64,000 nucleotides of DNA, taken from the NCBI GenBank assembly GCA_024509875.1, contig JAMPIV010003434.1, positions 141,501 to 205,500 of the forward strand, read 5' to 3'. Source of the DNA: Oreohelix idahoensis. Lineage: Eukaryota; Mollusca; Gastropoda; Stylommatophora; Oreohelicidae. The notes under the pieces are model-generated. The model was not told the origin of the DNA and made no database searches. It was given only the letters and a program-made list of their open reading frames with translations. The position numbers and the translations under genes are program-made. Below are positions 55,046 to 64,000 of this stretch, piece by piece (the first letter of the stretch is position 1; each line of letters opens with the position of its first letter).

Positions 55046-57094
55046 ATGGCAGACTTGGCAAAATTCAGATCTGCTGCTGGGCTGGCTGCAAAAGAGATGG
55101 GTATGGATGGACCAGAGCTGGTCCAGTATGTAACCTCAGAAGTTGATAAATTTATTGCACGAGAAGAGAATAGGTTAGCTGAAGAAAGAAAATTAGAACT
55201 AGAAAAAGAAATTAAAAGGTTACAGATTGAGGCTGACAAAGAGGCTAGGGCATTGGAGACGGATAGGGAGGCTGAAATTAAGCGACTCCAATTTGAAGAG
55301 AAGAAATTGGAGGGTGAAGAGAAAAAGGCCGAAAGGGAAGCAGAAGATAGGAGATTACAGAGAGAGCACGAATTACGACTAAGGGAGTTGGAATTACAAG
55401 GCCATGCTCCTGAAAATGGTACCAGCCCCTCTATCTCCGATGCCACTGCCAGTCAGGGAGCCTCAACCTCAGCCATGGGGTTCCATTTAGACCATTTTGT
55501 AGAGAGGGATGATGACATTGAATCATTTTTAAGCAGATTTGAGGTATTAGCCACCACCTATGGGTTGGAAAAAGAAAGATGGAGTTTAAAGTTATCCCAG
55601 GGTCTTAGGGGAACATCTTATGAAGTGTTTGCAAAGATGAGTAAAGACGACCAAGACAATTATGACATGCTAAAGCAGGCTTTGTTGTTAAGATATGAAA
55701 GAAATGGTGAATTTTATCGTAAGAAGTTTAGAAATGCCAAGCTTTTGTCTGGGGAGACATACCCCCAATTCTCTGCCAGACTGGAAACCTATTTGGAGAA
55801 ATGGACTGCTCTGGGGAAGACCCAAGATCTTAAAGAGATGATCATGATAGAGCAATTAAGAGAGTCCATGGCTCCAGACCTGAGAAAGTTTCTCATGAAA
55901 CAAGGTGCAGAGAGGTTGGGTGAGGTACTTAATGTCGCTGAGAGGAATCAGGCGGCCCAGGCAGAGGTAGCTGGTGCTAAAAAGAAACATGTAGAGAATT
56001 ACAAGGCCCCACTAAACTCTAATAAATTTGATAACAAAGAACAAGGTAACAAAGGTAAGCCCAACTTTGATAGGCCACGAAATGATTATCGAGATAGAAA
56101 CCCACAGTTCAATGACCAAAAATATAATGAAAGAAAACCTTTTAACCAAGGAAAGAAGTGGTGTAAATGGTGTAAGAGGGACACTCATAACACCGAAGTT
56201 TGTAAAAGGAAACCTTCTAACATTGCTGCAATGAAAACGGGGAACCAGAGATTAAAGGTTAAACCTACTGGACAGCAGGAACCTTATCACCCCCCAGTTT
56301 GTGAGGATGTTGTATGTAACGGGGTCATCATAAGGTGCCTTTATGATACAGGTTTAGATTTTGATTCTGTCGTGAGTTCTAGCCTAGTGAACCCAGGTCA
56401 GTATACCACAGAAACAGTGGAGATACAAGGGGCGACTAAGGACATACCACTCATGACACTTCCCATTGCAAGGATAACTGTGAAAACTCGCTATGTGGAA
56501 GGAGAAATCAGAGCAGCAGTGATAGATGAACCAATCTACCCTCTGATATTGGGGTGTAGATATGTCTTCTTGGGGAATCCCAAGAGACCTGTGATTATGG
56601 CAACAGTGCAGACCAGATCACAGTCAAAGAAGGAAGAAGGTGATCCTATAAATACTCATCCAGAGGAGATGAGGAAGGCGCAGGCTGAGGATAGGTCACT
56701 CAAGCCATGTTTTAAAAAATTGCCCACATGTCACACACCTCCAAGCAAGGGAGATTATTATATGAAGAATAAATTGTTATATAGGAAGGCTGGAACCGGA
56801 TCCAATGGTCACGGACAGTTGGTACTTCCCAAGGCATATAGGGCAGACGTAATAAGGAGTTTACATGTTGGAAAAGATGGGGACCACGAGAAAGTAGGTA
56901 CCATCTGCCAAAAAGTTTCTAAATATTATTATTGGCCAGACGTAAAGATAGTTATTGAGAATTTTGTGGAGGCCTGCGGCCCATTTCATGAGGGAACACC
57001 CACAAGTGGGGAAAATGATCAGGACCCAGAAACGCCATGGGGCAAACTTAGGCCTGAAAATAAAAATAATTATAATAAAGTAGACACAGTGTAA
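55046..57094 (+). CDS. gag-pol: Gag-protease-integrase N-terminal polyprotein
   Basis: 682 codons. Coiled coil ~30-125, capsid ~140-310 (FHLDHFVERDDDIESFLSRF, AERLGEVLNVAERNQAAQ), zinc knuckle ~370 (WCKWCKRDTHNTEVC), and protease ~415-510 (VIIRCLYDTGLDFDSVVSS with the DTG active site, then PLILGCRYVF). Next come the integrase HHCC-like region (GQLVLPKAYR, SLHVGKDGDHEKVG, YYYWPDVKIVIENFVEAC) and the tail EGTPTSGENDQDPETPWG. Protease and integrase are fused in frame with Gag, with no stop between them. The final Cys of the integrase finger is missing (CGPFH), as in the 22-kb element (CSIAH), and the catalytic core does not follow. It ends at TAA where the relative has Glu (VDQMEWE). Confidence 0.88.
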   Translation: MADLAKFRSAAGLAAKEMGMDGPELVQYVTSEVDKFIAREENRLAEERKLELEKEIKRLQIEADKEARALETDREAEIKRLQFEEKKLEGEEKKAEREAEDRRLQREHELRLRELELQGHAPENGTSPSISDATASQGASTSAMGFHLDHFVERDDDIESFLSRFEVLATTYGLEKERWSLKLSQGLRGTSYEVFAKMSKDDQDNYDMLKQALLLRYERNGEFYRKKFRNAKLLSGETYPQFSARLETYLEKWTALGKTQDLKEMIMIEQLRESMAPDLRKFLMKQGAERLGEVLNVAERNQAAQAEVAGAKKKHVENYKAPLNSNKFDNKEQGNKGKPNFDRPRNDYRDRNPQFNDQKYNERKPFNQGKKWCKWCKRDTHNTEVCKRKPSNIAAMKTGNQRLKVKPTGQQEPYHPPVCEDVVCNGVIIRCLYDTGLDFDSVVSSSLVNPGQYTTETVEIQGATKDIPLMTLPIARITVKTRYVEGEIRAAVIDEPIYPLILGCRYVFLGNPKRPVIMATVQTRSQSKKEEGDPINTHPEEMRKAQAEDRSLKPCFKKLPTCHTPPSKGDYYMKNKLLYRKAGTGSNGHGQLVLPKAYRADVIRSLHVGKDGDHEKVGTICQKVSKYYYWPDVKIVIENFVEACGPFHEGTPTSGENDQDPETPWGKLRPENKNNYNKVDTV

Positions 57095-57655
57095 TGGGAA
57101 CCCCCTCTTCACACCCAGTCTTCAATCGAATTTGTTAGAATGGCCACTATGCGTCGAGTACATAGAGTGATTTTACCCCAGAATAAACCGACAATCCCTC
57201 GGTCGGAATTATGTGAACTGGAGGAAGATAAAAGAGAGAGAAGATCTCTCACAAGGAAATTAAAGTGGGGAGAAAAATCCCGGAAAAGAATTGGTAGTGG
57301 ACGATTTGTGAGTGATGATAAAAGGAAGAAAAGTCACCACCACCACCCTTCCAATTATATGATAGTTGCCGGTGCCATGAAAAATATGTAGGCAACCTTG
57401 TTATTTGGGAGACCAATCAAAGGTCCATTGGAAGCCTTGTTAAGGACGTGGACAGATGAGAAGGCAGAAGATACTGTTACCTCATCATATCAATATGTGA
57501 ACGAGCTGACCACTCGTCTTTAAACTGGCTGGAAACTTGCTAATGATAATCTCAGACAATCCAGGAAAAAACATGCTACATATTTTAATAAGAAAGCGAA
57601 GAATAGAGAACTAGCTGTGGGAGAGAAGGTGCTTCTTCTATGTTGGGAGTAGAAA
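57095..57655 (+). pseudogene. Replaced integrase core region and start of GPY/F domain
   Basis: The same frame as gag-pol continues with three stops: MATMRRVHRVILPQNKPT, GSGRFVSDDKRKK, then after TAG the typical post-core integrase stretch LLFGRPIKGPLEALLRTW and NELTTRL, stop, TGWKLANDNL. Similarity to 22217-22860 is clear at protein level. Homology stops at about 57655 within the ...GEKVLLL region. Confidence 0.75.
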
Positions 57656-58275
57656 ATGCATTAATTTTAACGCCGAGTTTGGCTGCCGTGTCTAAAAACA
57701 TACCCTTCAAAGAGGCCAAACACAGAGTGAATGCGGATGCTACAGAAAAACAGCGCACGATTGACAGAAGACAGCTACACAAGCTGACCGCTGAAATCAA
57801 CGAAATGAAAAGGAAACAGCAGAACGAAAGCAGAAACAAGCAGGATCCCGTAGACGACAAGGACAGCGGTGAAGACATAATAGATATGCAGAGCGCCAGA
57901 GAAATGTTACAGAGCGCCCAGGCAATGCTACAGGAAACAAAATCCATCAAACACGAGATAGAAGTTGACATCGCCAAACTCACAGAGCTAAAGGCAGAGA
58001 ACGAACAAATACTCAAAAGAATTGAAACAACCATCAAACACGAGATAGAAGTTGACATCGCCAAACTCACAGAGCTAAAGGCAGAGAACGAACAAATACT
58101 CAAAAGAATTGAATCAGAGAGAAGGATCGTTGAGGATATCCTTACAAAAACTAGAGAACAAAACAAAGAAACGAAAGACAAAATGAAAATCGACATCGTA
58201 CAGCAAATGTTACTCAATCAAGAAAGAGGATTAGCAGCCAGAAACGCTAGAACAGCTACTACCAACGATAATTGA
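57640..58275 (+). CDS. Unrecognised coiled-coil protein fragment
   Basis: 211 codons, of which the first ~15 come from flanking DNA (the ATG at 57640 lies outside the insertion). Composition is rich in Glu, Lys, Gln and Asn. AKHRVNADATEKQRTIDR is followed by long heptad-like helices (QLHKLTAEINEMKRKQ, SAREMLQSAQAMLQETKS). A 29-residue block (IKHEIEVDIAKLTELKAENE...) is perfectly tandem-duplicated; the DNA units start at 57946 and 58033 with 87-bp spacing. Around 58225 a one-base shift puts the likely continuation (QPETLEQLLPTIIEKALSQI) in another frame. No catalytic motif, signal peptide or membrane segment is seen. Confidence 0.5.
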   Translation: MLGVENALILTPSLAAVSKNIPFKEAKHRVNADATEKQRTIDRRQLHKLTAEINEMKRKQQNESRNKQDPVDDKDSGEDIIDMQSAREMLQSAQAMLQETKSIKHEIEVDIAKLTELKAENEQILKRIETTIKHEIEVDIAKLTELKAENEQILKRIESERRIVEDILTKTREQNKETKDKMKIDIVQQMLLNQERGLAARNARTATTNDN

Positions 58276-58584
58276 AAAAGCACTGTCACAGATACAGGAG
58301 AGCAAGAAGACAAAAGCAACAGAAACTAGTAGCGTAGAAACACACAAAACTAAACGAGCCAGATAGTTGAGGCAGGACATAAAAAACACCATGAGAGCGA
58401 CACGGCACCACAAACGGACAAAGAGGAATCCAGACAGCCAGCAAGTGGTCCTTTTCAGGACCAGTCACCTCCAGAACTACGAACGAGATACCAGTGAAGA
58501 CGATAACACCCTATATACCCCAATTATAACCAAACTTCAGGTTGAACAGGGTATCACAGCAACATAGTTGAAGAAAACAACAAC
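57684..58584 (+). mobile_element. ~900-bp insertion encoding a coiled coil, 15-bp TSD
   Basis: AACGCCGAGTTTGGC at 57669-57683 and 58585-58599 encloses the insert, which ends in an A-rich AAGAAAACAACAAC. This looks like a target-primed insertion of an RNA. It carries the coiled-coil ORF at 57640-58275 and a frameshifted continuation to 58567. It could be a 5'-truncated LINE ORF1, a SINE-like element or a processed host-gene copy; the protein was not recognised. Confidence 0.7.
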
Positions 58585-58599
58585 AACGCCGAGTTTGGC

Positions 58600-60641
58600 A
58601 CTTTGCCACTTCACCCAAATAGCCACTCTATGTCACGTGATGAGACTGGCTGGGGAAGTTTTGCTAACAAGGCAGGTAAAAAAACGAGAGAGAGTTTAGC
58701 AGCGCGAAGGGGGCATTGAGTGACCAGCCGTTAGGCGGCACAGATGTGTGTGTGGGCATGTGTGGATAACCCTAGTGTATATTCCTGTTTTTACATGGAA
58801 GTATTATAATGTATGGCATATTTAACATTCATAATTGTTCATGAAAATGAGTGACTTTTATTATTATTATTAATCTGGATTATGTTCTTATTGCCTGACC
58901 ACATCAATGGGTCTAATGTGAAGTTCGTCGTCATGTGTAATAAAGTTACAAACCGTCATTCAGTGATTATTACTTTCATTGGAGAAAGAGATGTGTGCAC
59001 AAAGTAAGTTAATACTAAGAATTAATGTTTATTCGCCAGGCACATAAAGAGAGAACCCTGGACATCACATTCCTATCTATATGGGATACAAACAAACAGT
59101 CGTGCAAAAGCTAAGGGCAGGAATAAGCACGAAAAATATAAATAACCACACACCCCTCAATAGATGGACTCAACAGATGGGAAGCCAAGCCTGTGCCTCG
59201 CGATGTTTAATGCCTGAATTAATTATGTGCACCAAGTTATCTAAAATGCATTTGCATCAATTGAACTATAACATGATTGAACATAAAACAGGAGTTCAGA
59301 TGCACTTTTAAAGCAACGTGTTTTAAGCTATTTTGAAGTGCTGCGCTGTATAACAATGACTTTTTGTTCGTGTAAATAAACTTTCGTGCAAACTAACCCT
59401 TTTGCAAAAACTGCGGTGAAACCAGCCATCGCGCAAATGAACTTCCTGTACAAAGCGAAACTTTTCGACGCACTGCGGCAAATTAGCCACGCCCCGTGAC
59501 CTTTAACGGCAGCAGGAATTTACGTCAACAAACACGCATGATTTCTGTTGATGGAATATTTTAAAGACAAACGAAGTACCTATTTTTCCAAAAACATTGA
59601 AGGCTTTCAGGGACCATACGTGTACTAACATTTATAAATCTATAAAAGAAACTTTACGGACCTTATTATTAAGAAATAAATAAAATAGTTCGACCAGACG
59701 ACATATTATAAAACAAGTTTTCAGAACTATAGTTTCTATTTTGGCTTAGTGTTCCTGATTCATGCGAGACAGTATAAACTAAATTACGCCGTGTTCAGAC
59801 CAAAACACTTTAGTCTGCATTTTACGATACGTTTAGCTTCATTTTAAAAGCTTGTTTAAAACAACTTGTGCTTTCATAGCGTGCTCCATCTTTGCTATTT
59901 TTCTTTTTTTTTCTATTCTATATGTTCAGTGTTGCCAATTTTTTTTTTTTTTAGGTATCATTTTTTTTTCATTCATCTTCGGAAGTATGATGAAAGGTGA
60001 TTTTCTATAGGTTTATGTGAGGTTTGCATTTAAGGAATTTTAGCGCTTTGACGCATTCATACTGATAGTCCTTTTTTGCATTGCGAACATTTCATTTTTG
60101 TTTAGATGTGGCGTTAGGTATCACGTTTTGTTATTGTTTCGTATATATGTCTCACATTGTCAGTTGTTGTAATAGTGCTTTCTATACCTTCTTCTCCTTA
60201 GTTTTTAATGTGACGGTTGTTTCGTTTTAGTTGTGAATTATTTGTAGTGTCTAATAATAATAATAATTTTTTTTTACATGTTAATATAGAATATTGTTTT
60301 TGTTGTCTTATTTTAGTTAATTTTAATTTGTTTTTGTGTGTGTTGTATTTGAAAATATACCATCATCATCATTGTCATTGACATCATTGCCTTCATCTTT
60401 TCATTGTACATTTGTCTGGACCCATTGATATACATGGCATAATTTTGCATATTTTTTTTTTCTTTTAACTATAACATGTATTGAGCACTACAGTGTTCAT
60501 TAACAATATCACCATAATTTAACACATTCTAATTATGTCCTTGGTGGGTTTGTACGACTTACATAGGTATTGAGTTTTGTATTGTTCATCATTATAAATA
60601 TCACTATATTTTGAACAGAAAGTAGTTTCTGGTAGGAAACC
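58600..60641. other. AT-rich stretch before third Ty3/gypsy element
   Basis: No gene seen. It has T-rich runs near 59930-59965 and (ATC)n-like repeats near 60360. It may contain the 5' LTR and leader of the element starting at 60642, but no partner LTR is in the window, so borders cannot be set. No clear TGG-type primer site was found next to gag. Confidence 0.4.
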
Positions 60642-62542
60642 ATGTCTTCCTTTCAGGACTTTATAGAAATTGGGATTAAATTTAATAAATCAGGAGCGGA
60701 ACTAGAGGCGTTTGCTACTGCACAATTTGACAGCTATAATGCAAGAATTGAAAGACAGAATGAACGTGAATTAAAACGTCTTCAGTTAGAACATGATGAG
60801 AAGAAAAAGACACAAGATTTGGAGAAGGACAAGTTAGAACAAAAGGAGAAATTGGAGAGAATGAAGATGGAAGAGAAAGAAAAGATCTTGCACAAGCTCT
60901 TGCGCTAGAAAAACTAAAGATTAACGCTGAGCAAGAAAAACTAAAGATTGACGCTGAGCAAGAAAAACTAAAGATTGACGCTGAGCAAGAAAAACTAAAG
61001 ATTGACGCTGAGCAAGAAAAATTAAGATTAGCTGCTGCAACTGCTCAGAAAGCAACTGATTTGGAGATAGAGAAATTGCGTATTCAGAAAGATATAGATG
61101 TTGCTGTCGCCCTAAGAAAAGTGGAGTTGGACGCTCCAAACACATCATCTAGTACACCTGTGACCACAAACCGGATACGATTGCCTAATTTCAACCAACA
61201 AATCGACTGCGTCGATAGTTTCTTACAACGTTTTGAGCTCAAGGTCAGCGCGTTGAAGATCCCCAAGGGTCAATGGAGTGCAACATTATGCGATTTTTTA
61301 ACAGCGGACGCTCTACAGGCTTATTTTGCTCTGGACAGCGGTAGTAGAGAAGACTACGATGTTGTCAAGGAGACATTGCTACGTAAATTTCAGCTTACAG
61401 AAGCAGGATTCCGTGATAAATTTCATTCCTGTCTGCCTAGCAGGAAAGCTGACTTTGGAGAATTTATCTCATTAATAAAATTATATTCTAAAAGATGGAT
61501 AGAATTGTCCGGAATTGATAAGACCTTCACTGGCTTACTTGATCTAATGTTACGTGACAAGGTGTTGTCGGCATGTAGCACCGATCTTGCCTCATTTTTT
61601 CAAGAAAGAAAACCGAAAGACCTTGAGGCAATGGAGATACTTGGGAGACAATATATGACAGCTCACCCAGATAAAGAGGTTCACAAACCAACTATAAAGG
61701 ACGCACTCCCAGTATGTGTGGCTCGTCATGACTTTAGAGATGGTGGTCATAGACCTCGATCACAGAGTGTGGACAGCAGAGTAAGGCAAAGTTATAGATC
61801 CAACTACCGAGGAAAATATAACTTCCCAAGGCAGAGGTCACCATCTAACTTTCCACAGAGGCGAGACTATGGTTATTCAAACCAAGGTCAGTGGCGGCAG
61901 AATTCTAGCCGTAATGAGGAAATGCATCACAAACGGATGGATCATAGACCCACACAAGACAATGCATCCTACAGTGGTAATAGGAATAATGGCAGATGTT
62001 GGTCATGTGCTAGGAATAGAACTTATAAGAAATATTATGGAAACAGCACTAACAAACACTGTGGGCATAATGACAATAGCAATCATGAGAAGGGTAATGC
62101 ATGTGTAACTGCAAAGAAGAATGATGAGAAGGGAGCCGACCATGCCAATGCATGTATTGTTAGCTCACTTAATGATGAAAATTGTTATGGATGCAAATCT
62201 TTATTCCAACCTGGTTCACAGCCCAGATTGATCTGCGGGCATGCTCTACCTGCTATGTCATCTTGTGAGAACGTGGGACGCCTCACGTTATATACTGGTT
62301 TTCTGTATAACAGGCATGTAAGTGTCCTTCGTGATTCTGGCTGTACCACTGTCGGAGTCCGTAGATCGCTAATTGATGAATCTGCCTTTACTGGTAAAAC
62401 AGTGAAGTGCATAACATTTGGTGGGAGTATAGAGTGTTACCCAGTGGCAGAAATAGATATTGCCACACCCTTCTTTACAGGTAAGGTAAGGGCATGTGTC
62501 CTTGATGAACCAGTATCAGACATTATCCTTGGTAATATATAA
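60642..62542 (+). pseudogene. gag-pro: Gag and protease, one frameshift
   Basis: ATG at 60642 opens a Gag N-terminus (DFIEIGIKFNKSGAELEAFA) and a charged helix. Near 60885 a one-base shift moves the frame, which then continues (LAQALALEKLK) through a 9-residue tandem repeat and capsid (RIRLPNFNQQIDCVDSFLQR, LRKFQLTEAGFRDKFHSC), an Arg/Gln/Ser-rich tail, and CWSCARNR, which looks like a damaged zinc knuckle. Protease follows at the end: SVLRDSGCTTVGVRRSLI (active-site DSG) and VSDIILGNI. TAA at 62540-62542 terminates the frame; integrase continues in the same frame. Confidence 0.85.
60908..61026 (+). repeat. 27-bp tandem repeat in gag coiled coil
   Basis: Four to five copies of GAGCAAGAAAAACTAAAGAT plus TGACGCT, encoding EQEKLKIDA repeats. 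Units are almost identical, so expansion is recent. It keeps the frame and lengthens the coiled coil in 9-residue steps. Confidence 0.92.
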
Positions 62543-64000
62543 GGTATTAAGGATTGCTCCCCAGATGAGATACATAAATGGGTTGAATCTCACCCAATGT
62601 TGGCTAACGCTGTAGTCATTAGGGCCCAGCATGCGGCTGAATCCAAGGCAGAGCCAGCTATACCATTTAGTGAGAGAGCATCTCTTCAGAATGTTCATGT
62701 TTCCCCCCAGTCGTTCGCGACCAAACAGCGCGAAGATGTTGCTTTGCAACCATTGTTTGCTCTAGCAGAGAGCAAACATGTGAAGAAAACAAAAACTTCA
62801 CCTTATTGGTTTGAATTTAAAAACTCAGTACTGACTAGATGCTTTGACAACTATGTTTTAGTCAGGAGACAGGTAGTTATTCCAAAGAGTTTTAGACCTA
62901 TTGTATTGAATACTGCCCATGACTCGCTTTTAGCTGGTCATATGGGGATTAAGCGTACTCTGTTTCGTTTCACCTCAAATTTTTATTGGCCCTGTGTTAA
63001 CAGAGATGTAAAGCTATACTGCAGGTCATGTACAACTTGCCAAAAGGTAGCACGTAGGGGCAAGCACCACGCTGCACCCTTAAAAGTCACTGATGTGCCA
63101 TTACGGCCTTTCACCAAGCTTGCAATTGACATAGTTGGTCCTATGTCAGTCATGTCAGATAGAGGATATAGATATATCCTAACGTGTATAGACTTATGTA
63201 CACGTTGGCCGGAGGCCATACCATTGAAGACTATCACCTCAGCAGCTGTCGCTGATGCTTTATTTGTTATTTTTTGTCGCATAGGATTTCCTGATGAAAT
63301 CTTATCAGATCGTGGTACTCAATTTATGTCTCAAATGATGAAAGATATTGAGAACATGTTAGCAATTAAGCATTCGTTCACAAGCCCATACCATCCGGAA
63401 AGCAATGGCGTTTGCGAGCGTTTCAATGGCTCGTTGAAGCAGTTGTTAGGCAAAGTCACCGAGACATGTCCTCGTGACTGGGACCGAATGTTACCAGCAG
63501 TCTTATTTGCTTACAGAGAAGTGCCCCATGAGAGCACTGGCTTTTCGCCATTTGAGTTGGTATATGGTGCCAACCCTAGAGGTCCTATGCACATACTCAA
63601 GGATTTGTTGTTGAGATCAGTGGAGGATGTTACTGTCCGTACCAGCTATGAACTGGTCATTGATCTCAGACAACGCCTTGTAGATGCATGTACTTATGCA
63701 TCAGGTATGATACATAATGCTTCACAGAGGTCGAGAGTGCGCTGCAACCAATCTCGAAAATTACGTTCGTTCCTACCAGGAGAACAAGTATGGCTACTTC
63801 TTCCAACCAACGAAAATAAACTGCTAATTTCCTGGCAGGGCCCTTTTAAGGTGGTTGAGAAGAAAACTGATGTAGATTATGCCATTGACATAAGGGGCAA
63901 AGTTAAAACATTTCACATTAATATGTTAAAATTGTATGTGGAGCGCCCTGCAGAGTTAGAACCTATCTTAGACAGTATTTCTGATGAACCAGTTCGACAG
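62543..64000 (+). CDS. pol: Integrase with complete catalytic core (partial pol)
   Basis: Open reading frame of 486 codons with no start needed and no stop before the window edge, in the frame of the protease ORF. HHCC finger: HDSLLAGHMGIKRTLFRF, FYWPCVNRDVKLYCRSCTTC. Catalytic D,D,E: KLAIDIVGPMSV, EILSDRGTQFMSQM, YHPESNGVCERFNGSLKQ. Post-core SPFELVYGANPRGPMHIL and GPY/F module LISWQGPFKVVEKK with FHINMLKLY close the domain. The protein inserts element cDNA into chromosomes in the nucleus. The core is intact here but absent in the two other Ty3/gypsy copies. RT is expected directly downstream of 64000. Confidence 0.92.

Larger units (their letters stand above)
54560..57655 (+). mobile_element. 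Second Gmr1-like Ty3/gypsy element, 3'-truncated
   Basis: The leader from about 54560 is alignable with 20180-20440 and includes the tRNA-iMet-like TGGTAGCAGA at 54652-54661. It is followed by one ORF for Gag, zinc knuckle, protease and integrase zinc finger (55046-57094), then broken integrase remnants to about 57655. RT, RNase H and 3' LTR are missing. It is clearly related to, but well diverged from, the element at 18360, so the two belong to separate sublineages or ages. Confidence 0.85.
60642..64000 (+). mobile_element. Third Ty3/gypsy element (Gmr1-like order), runs off the end
   Basis: Plus-strand Gag, protease and a complete integrase in order. The frame is open to the last base, and RT would lie beyond the window. 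Integrase follows protease directly, as expected for Gmr1-like elements. The protein sequence is clearly different from the two elements at 18-26 and 54-57 kb. Defects seen: one frameshift within gag and one stop between protease and integrase. Confidence 0.85.

Noticed and set aside
55042..55446. 134-codon Ser/Leu-rich minus ORF
   Set aside because: Antisense shadow of the Glu/Lys-rich Gag coiled coil; the same applies to 57585-58217.

Overview
The window looks like intergenic or intronic DNA from an animal genome, most likely a lophotrochozoan and plausibly a mollusc. It is AT-rich, has long (TA)n tracts and a spliced-looking exon, and is packed with metazoan mobile-element families: APE-type LINEs, an R2/NeSL-like LINE, Gmr1-like Ty3/gypsy elements, mariner, hAT MITEs, Helitron and tRNA-derived SINEs. 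The species call is inference. There are no bacterial operons, CRISPR arrays or rRNA genes.

Layout. 1-5.2 kb: a decayed minus-strand LINE, then an almost complete plus-strand RTE-like LINE (1434-5199) with a 13-bp target-site duplication (TSD), one nonsense codon and a 42-bp minisatellite in its 3' UTR. 5.2-15.9 kb: minisatellites, a diverged ~1.3-kb repeat pair (about 6.2-7.5 and 10.9-12.4 kb), one candidate Ig-like exon (7768-8035), a 109-bp satellite, a hAT MITE and two SINE-like insertions. 15.9-17.2 kb: a 5'-truncated LINE. 17.8-26.7 kb: a minus-strand LINE split by a young LTR retrotransposon (18360-26124) with 1.5-kb LTRs; the right half of the host LINE also carries a 43-bp LINE-tail insertion. 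27.1-32.8 kb: hAT-like ends, an uninterrupted RLE-type LINE ORF, a SINE inside a palindromic element, and a second LINE copy. 35.3-37.7 kb: LINE and Helitron fragments. 38.0-44.1 kb: a mariner holding a LINE, which itself holds a third LINE fragment. 45.2-52 kb: LINE remains, a SINE, a partial acetoacetyl-CoA thiolase sequence and its partial duplicate, and a LINE with an 814-codon open frame between (TA)n arrays. 52.8-64 kb: a LINE tail, a second relative of the 20-kb LTR element carrying a coiled-coil insertion, and a third Ty3/gypsy element whose complete integrase runs off the window end.

Most notable: all three Ty3/gypsy elements place integrase before reverse transcriptase, or directly after protease (Gmr1-like order). 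Two diverged members lack the integrase catalytic core and share an unrelated stretch of roughly 130 residues in its place. Clean TSDs allow the relative order of many insertions to be read. The only likely host-gene sequences are the Ig-like exon and the thiolase fragment.
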